DNA of 64,000 nucleotides from assembly GCF_041734735.1 (NCBI RefSeq), contig NC_134882.1:18107415-18171414 (forward strand), in the 5' to 3' direction. The notes beneath the pieces are model-generated. The model searched no databases. It was not told the origin of the DNA and worked only from the letters and a program-made list of their open reading frames with translations. Positions 1 to 38,200 of the stretch are shown one piece after another; positions within the stretch are counted from its first letter, which is position 1; every line of letters begins with the position of its first letter. The DNA is from Babylonia areolata (Eukaryota > Mollusca > Gastropoda > Neogastropoda > Buccinidae). The position numbers and the translations under genes are program-made.

Positions 1-25569
<25,569 letters not shown>

Positions 25570-25581
25570 TGCTAAACTCTT

Positions 25582-25754
25582 GTAAAATCCACAACTGAAA
25601 CATGAAATGGATTTCAAACCACTCAGAATACCTAAGAGTAAGACTACAGGCTAACAACTGTTTTCTTGATCTTATTGTTGTATCTATCTATCTGTCTAAT
25701 AGTATATATAAAGGTAAAATCCACAGATGAAACATGAAATGAATTTTAAACCAC
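25582..25754. repeat. local duplication of the 5' UTR acceptor region
   Basis: A 41-bp sequence at 25582-25622 (GTAAAATCCACAACTGAAAC onward) recurs at 25714-25754 with a few changes. In the CORO7 sense the first copy contains the TTTCAG acceptor. The second reads TTTCATC and has lost the AG. Confidence 0.8.
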
Positions 25755-28255
25755 AGGACAACAAACATTCTCTCTCTCTGTCTCTCTCTCTCTGTCTCTG
25801 TATATATAATATGATAAATATATAATGAAGTTCACTTTTGACATTATCATGGAAACTGTCAACCCATCACCAGCTTGTCTTTTTTATTTTCTTTATATTC
25901 TTTTCATTTTAGCTTTGCGTAAATGACCACTTGTGTATACGTTACCAGAAATGGCATGTATATTATCGCATAATGGAAAGATATATACATGTAGTTAAAG
26001 GGGCGCAGACAAGGTCTCTTAACTCAGGAGCATGTGGTGAAATGAAGATGGACTGAATAGGAGTGGGGTATGGAGGTGGAGGTGGGGGAGGGGGTTCTTG
26101 GGATGATCTTCACACTGAAATAGTGAAGAAGAAGAAGAAAAAAAAAAATGCTGGAAAAACAAAAATAAAAAAACTGTCATCTGTAGCCAAGCACATGACA
26201 TGTTCAGTTTCAGATGCAGACAGGAATCACCAGCAAGTCACTAACAATATGATGCAATGAAGAAAAAGGCTCAAAATACTTATGGCCTTTTAAGATAAAT
26301 CTGTTTTTAAAATAATCTAAAATGAAACAAAAACATAATGTCTGGATATTTTCACTGCATGATAATAATGGTACTTATTTAGCACAAACTCCCCAAACTC
26401 TAAGTGCCTCATATGAAACAATATATATATATATATAAATACATACACTGGTGCATAATAACACAAGTATCTTAATTATCATCAATATCAAATATGTTTT
26501 AGTAGGATCCTAACACGCCACAGGCCTCAGTTCTCACTCAGCTCATATTTTCAGTGAAATATACTGCTCAAATTATGAAGGTGTGCAAGAATACACTCTG
26601 TCAACTTGATAGGGTGAGTGAAATACTTTTTTTACTTTAAAGTAAACATTTCTAGCACTGAGATATGGAATCCAAAATGTTAATGCTATTTGTATAATTT
26701 CCTTATTTAAACTAACCTCTCAATATTCTTATTATAAGAAACCCAAGATTCTATGTTGTGGGTTTCTGCTATCATCCTTCTTACCCATTTTACAGTTTTT
26801 AATTTACCATTTCCAAAACTGTTTCTGTGCAGCAAAGATGAAATTTTACTGATCCAATTCAGTTTCGAGCCATCCCATTTTGGCTATATTTATTACTTCT
26901 ACTAGCGTTCTCCGAATTCAAAGAAAACAATACACAATTAAACGTTTATATTTCACGATCTGGTTGGGGGCGAAACAACAACAAATGGTGTGAAACGAGC
27001 TGCGGTATGGGGGCGAAATGGCTGGCTCTGGGGTGAACTGGTTGGGGGCGAACTAACAAGGGGGCGAAACAACCAGTAACCACACAGACAATGTTGTAGG
27101 AAGAACTATCAATAACAGCAAGGGTTTTGCAATTCCATTTGAAAAAAAGAAAAAAAAGGAGAATAGTCTAAGAACATTCTTTGCAAAAAACAATAGCAGA
27201 ATTTTATCAGCTGGAAGAAGGCACTGCGTGTGCAGGGACATTTAAGGCGATCACCGAAAGTTCCCTGTCAGCTGCTGCTTTCACTGACAGTGACAGTACA
27301 GCCTTTTTTTTTTCTTTTTCTTTTTTTTTAACATACGCTCTTGTGTGCTCTCCCAAGTCCGTTGCGACGATGGCCAGATTGGCTCCTGCAATGTATTTGT
27401 GCTGATTTTGATCCTGAACTTGAGCTTCTTGATTCGAACCAACTACTTTCCTCTGAACAGTAACAGATTTAATTACGTCCAGGAGTTGTCTCAATCACAG
27501 ACCAGCTACTGCAACTAGAACACGCAACAACGAAAACAACAAAACCCAACCAAAGGCGTCACCTGCCAGTGATGTATAAGTCCTAGTTACTATCCAAGTT
27601 GAAGCTCTTCCTACTTTCTGAATTGCGTCGTATCTAGAGTGCGAAAGATGGAAGGGGCGTGTCGAAGTTACACAGATATTTATATCAGAAAATCACATTC
27701 GAATTTCTCATTGAAACACATCAGCGAATCATAAGCCAACCATAAACCCTGTGCTAAATGCTCCTATGTTTTATTAGATCCCCTCCCTTTTCCAGTGATC
27801 GTGATATAAATTATCACCTTCCTTCTTCAGTTCCTTCCTGATGGAGTTTGTCGTCTGCCGGCAGTCTAAACTTCCGGTTCTTCCTCTTCCGTTAGTTCTG
27901 CACTTTCGAATGATAAAAATCCTAACAAAATATTATGTTTTCTTTTAAAGTGAGAGCGACATTCTATCATAATAGAGTTACATTGTATTTATTAATATTT
28001 TATTCCTTATATCTTGCATACATGGCCAGAAACAAAAAATAAATTACCCGGATGTCCGACATCTTAGAAGTGAAAGTAGGTCTTTTTTCGGATACAAATC
28101 ACTTAGCTACAAAGAAATGAATAATGTTTTCAGTAGAAAACTTGTACCTTCCTGTAAATAAGCTATACCACATATAACTATCGTGACAAAACTTCCTATT
28201 TCCTTTTTTTCATTTGTTTTGATTTTTAGCAACATGAAATAAAACAATGGATTCT

Positions 28256-28267
28256 TACGCATGCGCA
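28256..28267. promoter_or_regulatory. NRF-1-like site upstream of DNAJA3
   Basis: TACGCATGCGCA matches the NRF-1 consensus YGCGCAYGCGCR at 11 of 12 positions and lies 72 bp before the DNAJA3 start codon. NRF-1 commonly controls nuclear genes for mitochondrial proteins. The start-codon context GCATGGCGGC also resembles a YY1 site. Both are inferences from motif match only. Confidence 0.45.
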
Positions 28268-28338
28268 CAATGGTAGGTCATTTGACCTTGATCTTCACTT
28301 TGCTGTTCCTGTCAGTCTGAGCAAAACGTCCGGGAAGC

Positions 28339-28492
28339 ATGGCGGCTTTGGGGCGAACACGTTTTGGACTCACCGGCAAGGTCGTTGCTGCAAAACAATT
28401 GCCAGTCACTTCAACTTGTCACTCCAGCGCCAATCCTTTCATACATACACAAGAAGATGACCGGCACACTGTGAATCGTGGCTTTTTTGGTG
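28339..28492 (+). CDS. DNAJA3: DNAJA3 exon 1 (start codon)
   Basis: 154 nt from ATG to GGTG|GTAAGT. It encodes [20 protein letters not shown] and onward. The first 39 residues contain no acidic residue and several Arg/Lys, as expected for a mitochondrial targeting sequence. It is the first ATG and lies just after the promoter-like motifs. Confidence 0.88.
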
Positions 28493-31400
28493 GTAAGTTA
28501 TATAATGTTCTGTGTCAGAATTGTTTGTTGCATCATAAACCATCTTTAAAGTGTTAATTCTTACTGCAGAAAATGCTGGAAAATCCGAGACATTGAGAAA
28601 GGATCGAGTCTGAGACTCCAGTTAACATTCATGTGGCAATATCCACATTTCTTCCCCTGGTTCTCTTTCGTTTCGACGACGGAAAAATGTGTAAATCGGT
28701 TAAAAACATTTTCAACGATATTTAATAGTTCCCCAAGTGTTTATAATTGTTACATTGTTATTAACCAGTTTAAAGCTTTTTCTGTCTTCGAAACGAAACT
28801 GAGAGGAAAGAAATGTGGATATTGCTACACATGTTATTATTAACAGAAACCTGACATGATCACATGCTTTTGGGGCAGAGAATGTTCACTATCTTAAGCC
28901 AGTTGAGGTACCCACTGGCATGTGCTAAAGTCAAAAGATTATGCCAAGTGATCTTAATGTTTCTTTAGGTTTCAGCCAACATCATTTGATCACAACTGCT
29001 GCATTTTCATCTCTTGAGGGTGGGGGCAACATTTCTGACTTGATTGATCTGATACACACAAACACTGAAAACCCAGACAGTGGGAGAAATGTTAGCAACA
29101 TTATGTTTCAGAGGCCCCCATTCAAGGCATTGGATATGGCAAAGAGTATGTATCTGGCAATCATACAATCAAGCAAACATATAGTATCAAACTCATCCAC
29201 ATTTCTTATAGAACTTGCAGTGCATAATACTGTAGACCGCTGGAGAGCTCAGTGATGATCTTGGATCTTGCGCATGTGCATCAAACTTTTAATCAAAATC
29301 AGAAGCAATGTCAAAGGGCGATCGTCAAAGGCAAAAGCAGCAAATGTGCTGTCCCCCATTTCTTCAGTTGATAGCCTCCACTGCTACAACCAAACTATGT
29401 ACAATTTATCATATGCACAATAAAACAAAATATAATGCAAAAAGTTGAAAAAAGAAGCATTCTGTTTCGCATGTTCTGCCTCTCTTGATCACTTCTGTTG
29501 CTTGAAATTTCGGAGAGCCAGTCATTTTCGAGAGCAGATATCATGTGACTTGCCTCCATAAGTCATGTAAACACGAAACTCTTCAGTGATCTATTCAGTC
29601 AGTGTTTTTATTTAAGGTGACACTCTCCAGTTGACTAACCCTCCAGGAATGTTCAGGACCTAGTATACTATTAGTAAGAGGAGGCAATCTGATACTGTGA
29701 AAGTGTGATCTGTCACGAATGCCACACTGCAATGAGTTTTGAAGAACAATGTGGTTAGTGGTCTGGATAATTTTCAAGGAAAAAAAGTCAATAAAATAAA
29801 AATGGGACATTTTAATAACAACAAATAATTACCACTTCACTTCAAACTAAAAGTTTGTGATTAAAATTCTTGATATAGCATCATTATTTGTTGTCTCCTT
29901 TTTTCCGCAGTGTCCAGCAACTGCTGCAGGTGTAGCAAATCAGTGGTGTTACACAGAAGCCTGTGCTCACACATTCATGTGGACTTGGTCCCATGTCATC
30001 TTTATCCAAACTGAAATCATTTTTGAAGATCCGAAAATGGCAAAATCATTGAAAATTTACACATGTCAGGTGATAAGATGTTGGGTGGGCCTTGACCAAA
30101 ATTTCTATTTGTAGACTGTACCTTTCGGCCTGTTGTATGTCCTTGGTGAACTGTTTCATACAGCATACTTGTACAGCCATAGACACTTCATGGAGGACTT
30201 CACATTTAAATGTGATCCCCTCCCCAAAAGAATGGTACATATACATGTTGTATAGACTCTGTGGATCACCATTCTTTCAATTTTGGCACATTTTGACGGA
30301 TTATAATTTCCAATTATACTTTACAGTTTTATCCATAGCCATATAGTGTACCTAATTAATTGTACAGCACCTAAGCAGTACTGAACACCGCCTAAGTGAC
30401 AGCAGCAGTGCAGGGTTTCGTCTGGTTTGTGATCTCCTGGCAACCCAACATTGATACTAATGAAAGTTTGCAGTGGGCTTCTGAAGCTGAGACTGTGACA
30501 GAGGAGCCTGGGTGTGGCCATGTATGGGGGACCTGTAATGAGAGGAGTGGGAGTAATACCACTGTTAGTGTTTAAAAAAAAAAAAAAAAAAAAAAGGAAG
30601 TGATGCCTTCTGTTTTTCCAGGAAAACTTGAAAAGCACAAGAGTGAATATAAATCAAGTTACTATTTTGAATGAGTAAAACATTTGCTTCTCTGCTAAGC
30701 AGTGCTATGATATAGATGTAACTAGTGAATTTAGTTTTGAGATATCACAGTGACAGGTTCCAGATACTATATTTTCATGATTTTTTTTTTCACCGTGTTT
30801 GGTTTGAAGAATGATGCTGACAAATTTTGGTTTTTATTCAGTAATCATACTCTTTTTCTTTTATTTTTTACAGCAAATCAGCCTTACCGATGTGCTTCAA
30901 CTGTCTCCTTACCCCAATATTGTCACTCTGTATATCGTTCTTTACTATCACTTCAGGCTGACATTGCTGGTGAGTTGCTTGTTAATCAAGTTAATGTTAT
31001 GTTTGTTTCAATATCTGATTCTGAATCATTTGGTAGTATTATGTGAACAAGAGCTTGTCACTGATATCAAAAACATGGATATAACTGAATTGGGCAATAC
31101 TATATACAGTTAGAATAGATATTGTGACAGTAAATTGAGTAATAACAATTTCATTTGATAATTTAAGATAATAGACATACTTTTATTTCATGATGGATAT
31201 ATAGCAATTTCATTTAGCTGCGGGAGAACCTACTGAATAAGTAATAACTAACATTGGAAAAAACTTCAGAATCAGTATTTGCACTTCAGTTCCCTGTGAG
31301 TTGTCAGATGCATGTCTGTTTTGAAAATATGATGTTTGCGCCTTTTCAGATTTGCACATTTGAAGAGGTAACTGACTGAGTTTGTTGAAATAATTATTAT

Positions 31401-34400
31401 ATTTTGGTGGTGTTGCAGGGAAACATTCTGCACATCACATCACTCGGTCAGGAGTAAGGAGTGTACATAGTTCATCCAGCAATAACAAGCGAGACTATTA
31501 CGATGTCTTGGGCGTCCCAAGAGGCTCTGACAATAGCGCTATCAAGAAGGCATACTATAAGGTATGAGCTTTTCCTTGTTTGAATTGGATATTGAATGTA
31601 AGTGAATTGTTTTTAAAAGAAAAATTGTTGCAAATAACTCATAAGGAATAAAATCAGTGTGCATCAGACCTTGGATAAACAAAAATGAATTGTTGACATT
31701 GGTACCAGAATGAACTTCAAGATATTTACTCAGAAGACGACATTTTTAAGTACAATACATATTAAAAACAAATAGTTTGTATATTTACCTCAAACCAGTC
31801 ACTGCCCAAAATTACCAAAACGGTGATATGGTATTGCTCTCACTTATTTACCAAAACAGTGATGTGGTGGTATTGCTCTCAGTTAATTTTCTGAAAGTCA
31901 GTTCAGACAGTTAGGCATGCACGCACAAACACACATGCACATGTCACTTGATATTTGTGCATGTGGTGCTTGTGTGGACTGATGCACACATATAGAGGCA
32001 CGGATATACACAAATCTACTAAAGGTGGTTGGGCATGTGCAGATCATTTGCATCTTTGAGACATGTTTTTGTCATCATGGTTTTCTTTTCCAGCTTGCCA
32101 AAAAATACCATCCTGATATCAACAAAGAGGATCCAGATGCTGCCAAGAAATTCCAAGAAGTGTCTGAAGCTTATGAGGTATAGCATGGGATGAAAGTACC
32201 CACATGCATGATGTGATGTTTTAGCCCTCTACATACTAGGTATTTTTTCAGTGTATGCATAAACAGTTGGTGTTACCAGGATTGTGAGAGTTATTTTGAT
32301 AATATGTAATCACAGTGTTGCTTGACAGTCTAGTATGATTATAAATGGTTATAGTTATACTTTAATCCTCTTTTTTTTAAAAAGTAATAATGATGACTCG
32401 GTTTGACTTTGCTGTATTTAATAGAAAGCAAGTATACAGTTTTACATGTAAAAGGCTAGTAATATTGAAGTTTGACAAATGAATGTTATATCATTTTACT
32501 GTTCTAGCAATATTGTGAATTAGTGATAGTAATTGTGTAATTTCAGGAAGTGCCATGGTCAGATTAGTTTGGTTTTGGACATTTAATCCAGTGATCAGAG
32601 TTCAAGGCCCCATTTCCACTTGGTTTTGAGTCCTTGAAAAGGGCATTTAAATCTTATTTTTCGGCACTCCACCCAGGTGTAAATGGGTACAATGGGTACC
32701 TGACTTTGATTGCGGTAGGTTGAACTTGAAGTAGTGGAAGGAGAGGATTGTGCCATGTCTTCCTGTGCCAAGCCCTTGACACAGTGAATAAGAATTCACA
32801 GTCCCTGAGGCTATAATAGGCAGTGGGACCTTTAATCGTTTTAAATTGTGTGATTTTAACATGAGCTTGATGAGATCACTTTGGTTGGAGAGTGACAGGT
32901 GAACATGTCTTTTGTTCTTGTGAACAGGTCCTTGGGGATGACTCAAAGCGGCGGGACTATGACACATTTGGAATGTCTGGTCCTGGTGCTGGTATGGGTG
33001 GAGCTGGTGGTTTCCAGGGCGCGAGAGGATTTGGTCAGCAAGGTAGGATTTGAACAGTGGTCTTGAGACTAAAGAGGCCACAGTTGTTTTATACATAACA
33101 TGTTTAGATTGATGTATGGTAACTTAAATTTCTGACTATAAGCTGGAAATTTTCCCCACAACTTTGACACTGTGGCAACAATTGTGGCTTGTTTGTGGAT
33201 TTTCCCATTTCTATTTTTAACAGCATTCTCAAATCTCCAGTCTTTCTTGGCTTCACTTTTACTCTCCAAACTGGCTTTGACTGTTTTTGAATTCTTCATG
33301 AATGATCATGCTATTAAAAGTGTTAACTGTTTACATTTTTATCCAAATCTGCACACTGAAACTTTCAGATTCACATTGCTTTTGCCCCCACACACTACAA
33401 GCCATCTTAGAATGACTAAATGCAGACAATGCAGCATTCATTGAAGACGATAGACTTGGTAATTGAAAAGAGAACCGAACAGCTGCCCATGAAATCGGGC
33501 CAAGGTGAAACAATCCACGAACGTCAGCATGTTTCACAGAGCTGGACTCTTGTGTTTACCAGACAATTAAGCAGCAGTCAACTTCCACTGAGCATGACCC
33601 AGATTCATTCATCAGTGAGAAAGAGACTGAAGTCAGTGATGCAAACATGTTCGTGGAAGCTGTGCTACTGTTGTTCAGTTCTGATACTGAAGACCAAGCT
33701 TTCAGCGGAAATTATGATGTTGACAAATAAATGTTACTACCGGTAGATTTTTGCTGTGTGTGTATTGAATCTTTGTTGTACTGGTATTTTTATTTTTGTC
33801 TTGCTTTGTGTGATAAGTGTGTGTGTTGGTTTCCTATGGTAAGATTGACTGTTTTAGATACCGTTAATTTCATTATGTTTTTTCACATGTAATTATTTAT
33901 GTAATATCTGTGGTGTATAAAATGATATCAACCACTGCTGCTTTTGTCTGGGAAAATTTCTCATCTTTGAAAAAAATAATTTAGAGGATGTAGCTAATAT
34001 ACTGATGCACTCAAAAGACTGAATATTACAGTACTTGACTGATAGGGGTTTGGGTAAAGGCTTGAATAGTATTATAATTGTTTAAGAGGTGATCGCTTGA
34101 GACGTGTCCCATCCACACCCAGTGATGTTATCGTAATTTGTTTCAGCCTTTTATTTTATGGAGGAAAGGATAATGATATTAAAATTTTACTTATGAGCTC
34201 TCATCACCGACAGGTAAATTGTGAACTTATAATATTGTTTGCCAAGGACAAGTATGACTGATACCAGGCAATGCAGCATTCCAGAAATGTAAGATTGTGT
34301 TGTTATTAGATTATGATGATCATAAAAACATTAATCATATGTTTATGTCTGTTCAGGAGGATTTGAGAACTTCCATGGAACCATTGATCCCGAGGAGTTG

Positions 34401-35195
34401 TTCAGGAAAATATTTGGTGATGCTGGTCTGGGAGGGTTCGGCAACTTCACAGACTTTGAGGAGAGCAAGTTTGGTTTTGCACCAGCATCTGAGGCAAGCT
34501 TTTCTCTTTTTTCCCCAGTGTTGTGTGGCATTCTTGATTCTTCACAAATGAATGTCTACAAATATTTTTTTTATATTTTAATACTCACCCCCCACCCCCC
34601 AGCATTAAAAAAAAAAAAAAAAAAAAAAATGACAACAACAAACCCTACATCCCCACAAAAAAAACCACGACGACAAAAAACAACTAGCTGTGCAGAAAAA
34701 AAAGGGGGGTGGGGGGGAGTAAAAGGTGATCTGTACATTGCGGGTATTGGCTAAGGTTGTGTCTTTTTTGTTGTTTTCTATTGTCATTGTACAAAGTGTT
34801 AATCAAAGTCAAAACAAAAGTAAAACTGGCCTGTTGAGGCTGTTCTATATATATGAAAACGGAAGTTCATGGGTTTGATGTGCAGCAGTTCTTCAGCAAA
34901 TATGTATGTAAAATGTTTTGGGGGTTAAAATATGTTGTCCCTCTCCTGTTAGAAATCAGATTTTGCTGAGCATCCCTAGGCCAAGCCAAGTAAGGGGTTC
35001 AAATATGTTGACCTTCTCTGATGAGATTTCAGTTTTCTTTCACAATTTCCAAATCAAGATCTTTCTTTTCATGGTACCTTTTCACTATAACTGCTTGGTT
35101 TCAGCTGGCTGAAAGCACATACATCATACAGAATTCTCAGTCTTTCCTGCTTTGTTTTTGGTCAAGTGAGGAAATATAGTCCTTGTTTTCTTCTC

Positions 35196-35230
<35 letters not shown>

Positions 35231-38200
35231 CCTCTCTTATGGTTTGTTTTTTGTTTTCAGATGGTCATGGAACTGAGCTTTCAAGAGGCTGCACGGGGAG
35301 CTAACAAGGAGATCAATGTCAATATCAAGGACACGTGTCCCAAGTGTCGCGGCAACAAGGCAGAGCCTGGCACCAAGCCCACCAAGTGCACCACATGCAA
35401 CGGCACAGGAATGGTAAGTTGATGGTAATTGTGGGCTAAGTTAGGGCTGGTGCAAAACATCTATTGGTGAAGGCGGCACCATGGACTGCAGAGACTGGGG
35501 AAGGAATACATGACCAGAAATGATGTTTTGTGTTAACAACAGCACAACGTAAACAGAAATATTGAAACAAAAAAAGACATGCAAGAATTATGTCGTGAAT
35601 ATGTGCCTTTTGAAAACATCAGTTTTATATATCTGATTTACCTTTTTAAAAGATTATGAAACAGAATAACCGTAAGTGATTATATAGAAATTTTGTTTAG
35701 GAAGAAGAAGAAGAAAAGATGAATTTAATAAGAAAAGATGAATTTAATAAAATCAGTAATGATGATGAATAAACAAGCAAAATTGCTTGTGCAGGAAACG
35801 ATCAGTACCGGGCCATTCGTGATGCGGTCCACATGTCGTAACTGTGGGGGTTCCAAGGTCCACATTAAAACACCATGTACAGAGTGTGCTGGGAAGGGGA
35901 AGATTGTCATGAGGAAGAAAGTTGTGGTGCCAGTGCCAGCAGGTAATGTTTGGTTTCAGTGTCTCAAGCTTTCAAAAGTTCTGCATACAGCAAGCTGTGA
36001 CAATAAATGCTATATGATTTATTGTGTCATTATTTCCCAAGTTTGCTGGTTCTGTTTTGAGTGCATGCAGAAAAGCTGTCATACGCTGATTGTGCTGACA
36101 TGGATTTACGTGTATACATGCATGTTCACATCCATATCCTAAACATATTGTATGTGTACCTCTGCATCCCTTTTTTTTTTTTTTTTTTGTCTGTTTTGAA
36201 GCTTCATGGATAAAGAATGTGTACGTAGGAGGAAAATGAACCATCTTCTGTCTCCGAGACTGTGGCTTCCTCATGGTTGCGTATAATTTTCTGGAGCTAA
36301 AAAGTTGTGAATCAGATGACCATCATGCATTGTCAAAATTTTACATGCTTATAAAGGAACTGTTTAGCATTCATGACGCAGGCAGGGTTCAACAAAGTTT
36401 TAAAAGTTTTAAAAAATTTGTGAACAAATGATTTGCCATTTTAAAGTGGGTTTTTTGGGGTTTTTTTTTCTAATGATTAAGTGACCCAGCACATAAAACT
36501 TACAGCACAACCAACATCAATGAGCACATTAATGAACTGATTCTGTGTTGAGCTTGTATTTATGATTTTATTATGAATCCGTGTTCTTATTGAAACATGG
36601 GCGCATGATCAAACTCTGTTGTGTTTTGTTGATGTAGTGCTTGTACTTTTAAAATTTTATTTATTTTTTTCTTCTGAAAATGTGTCAACGATTTCTTTTC
36701 TAAAGAAATTTTCATCAAGGGTTTACCTTTGTTTGGTGCAGGTGTGGAGGATGGCCAGACGGTCAGAGTATCAGTGAACGGTCAGGAATTGTTCATTCTG
36801 TTCAAGGTATGTGTGTGTTCTGTTTTTGGGCGTTAGGAAGCAGTGCAGTGTATACAGTTTTCACTGCGTCCAGCTGTAAGGCCACACAATGCAAAAGGTG
36901 GGGCACTTGTTTTATAGGAAAATATTTATTTGCTTGTGTGTGAGACGAATTCAGTGGATCGTGATGTCCTTCAGTCTTTTGTTTGGTTGTTGTGTCGGTT
37001 TGTTTTGATCTTGTTTATGTATTGATATATAAAAAAAAAAAAATTAATTCTATATTATGTTTAAAGAAAAAAGATCAAATTGTGTTGCTTTTGTTGCCAT
37101 CTGTCCAGGCAGTATAATTCCTGACACATTCATAGCCAGCTTTCAGATCTCAGATAGCCTTGGTGGTTAGCTTGGTTATCAGTATCAGTAATAGTACTGA
37201 TAATGATTAACAAGATAGGGAGACAGCTGTTAAGATTAGGAATTTGGAGAGAGAAGTGGAAGGAGGGGCCTGAGAGGATAAACATGTATAAGCAAACATA
37301 AAGACATTCTTTTCAATGTGTGTGAGCTACTGATTTCCTTTCCTTTGCAGTTTAGGGAGGGGCAGAGTGGGGATGGGGTTTGTTGTCATTCACTTTTAAG
37401 ACATCTTAAGAAAGTAAGAGGAACTGGGAAAATGGTCACAGAACTAAGTGCTGAGAAGAATTGTTTTCAAACCCCAGTGTGAAGCTGTGAACCCTGTCAT
37501 GAGTTGTGGTGGTTACTACAGGTGGCAAAGAGCAAGATGTTCCGACGGGAGGGAGCGGATGTGCACAGTGACGTGACCATCACCCTCTCGCAGGCTGTGC
37601 TGGGTGGCACCATTCGCATCCCTGGCATTTATGGCGATTTCCTGCTCACAGTGAGTTTAGCCCTCAACCAGTCATGGCTTTTTTTTTTTTTTTTTTAGGT
37701 TTGTTTGTTAGTGTGACCGTTTGATGAACTGTTGTGAGAGAGTTGCGTTTTGTTTCTTGTGATTGGCCCTTTGCAGCCTGTGTGGATTGAGTATATTTTT
37801 CTCTAGCTCAGCTCAAGGTGCAAATGGTTGAAAGTGTGTATCTCCACATCTCCTCCCCATTATCTATGCTCCCTTATCTATGCTCCCCTGGAGTTGAAAA
37901 TTCTTTTCAGGGCTTGCTCATGTCAAAATATTCAGCCTGTTGTTCTGTATATTTTGATGATTTTTCAGGAAATACTTGAAATGTGTGAAAAGCTTTATTG
38001 TACTAAGTTTATGACATATTTCCAAAATGCATGCAGTACCATACATTCATTTAATGATGTGATAGGGAGAGGATTAAGTTGTTTATTCCAGATCAGACTG
38101 CAGAAACAGAATTATTATTAAGGCGGCGGGTTGGCGTTGTTTAGAGGGCCAGGAGTAGAGGGCCCAGAGTGTCAGCGAATCGATTGCGATCGCGCCTTAA

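Larger units (their letters stand above)
25570..28338. promoter_or_regulatory. intergenic region between divergent CORO7 and DNAJA3
   Basis: 2.77 kb separating the two start codons. It should contain the CORO7 5' UTR exon and both promoters. Candidate UTR-exon donors on the minus strand are near 27564 (CAG|GTGACG) and 27590 (ATA|GTAACT). I cannot choose between them without transcripts. A CT/TA microsatellite lies near 25770-25810. A short G-rich stretch at 26960-27070 repeats GGGGGCGAAAC-like words. No TATA box is convincing, and no coding ORF is supported. Confidence 0.6.

Noticed and set aside
28941-30114. Open frames in DNAJA3 intron 1 as extra exons
   Set aside because: No paired splice sites in a compatible phase and no domain similarity. 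Only 30874-30969 meets both requirements.
33420-33746. Small gene or transposase relic in DNAJA3 intron 5
   Set aside because: Short frame, no recognised motif, no terminal repeats and no second copy in the window.
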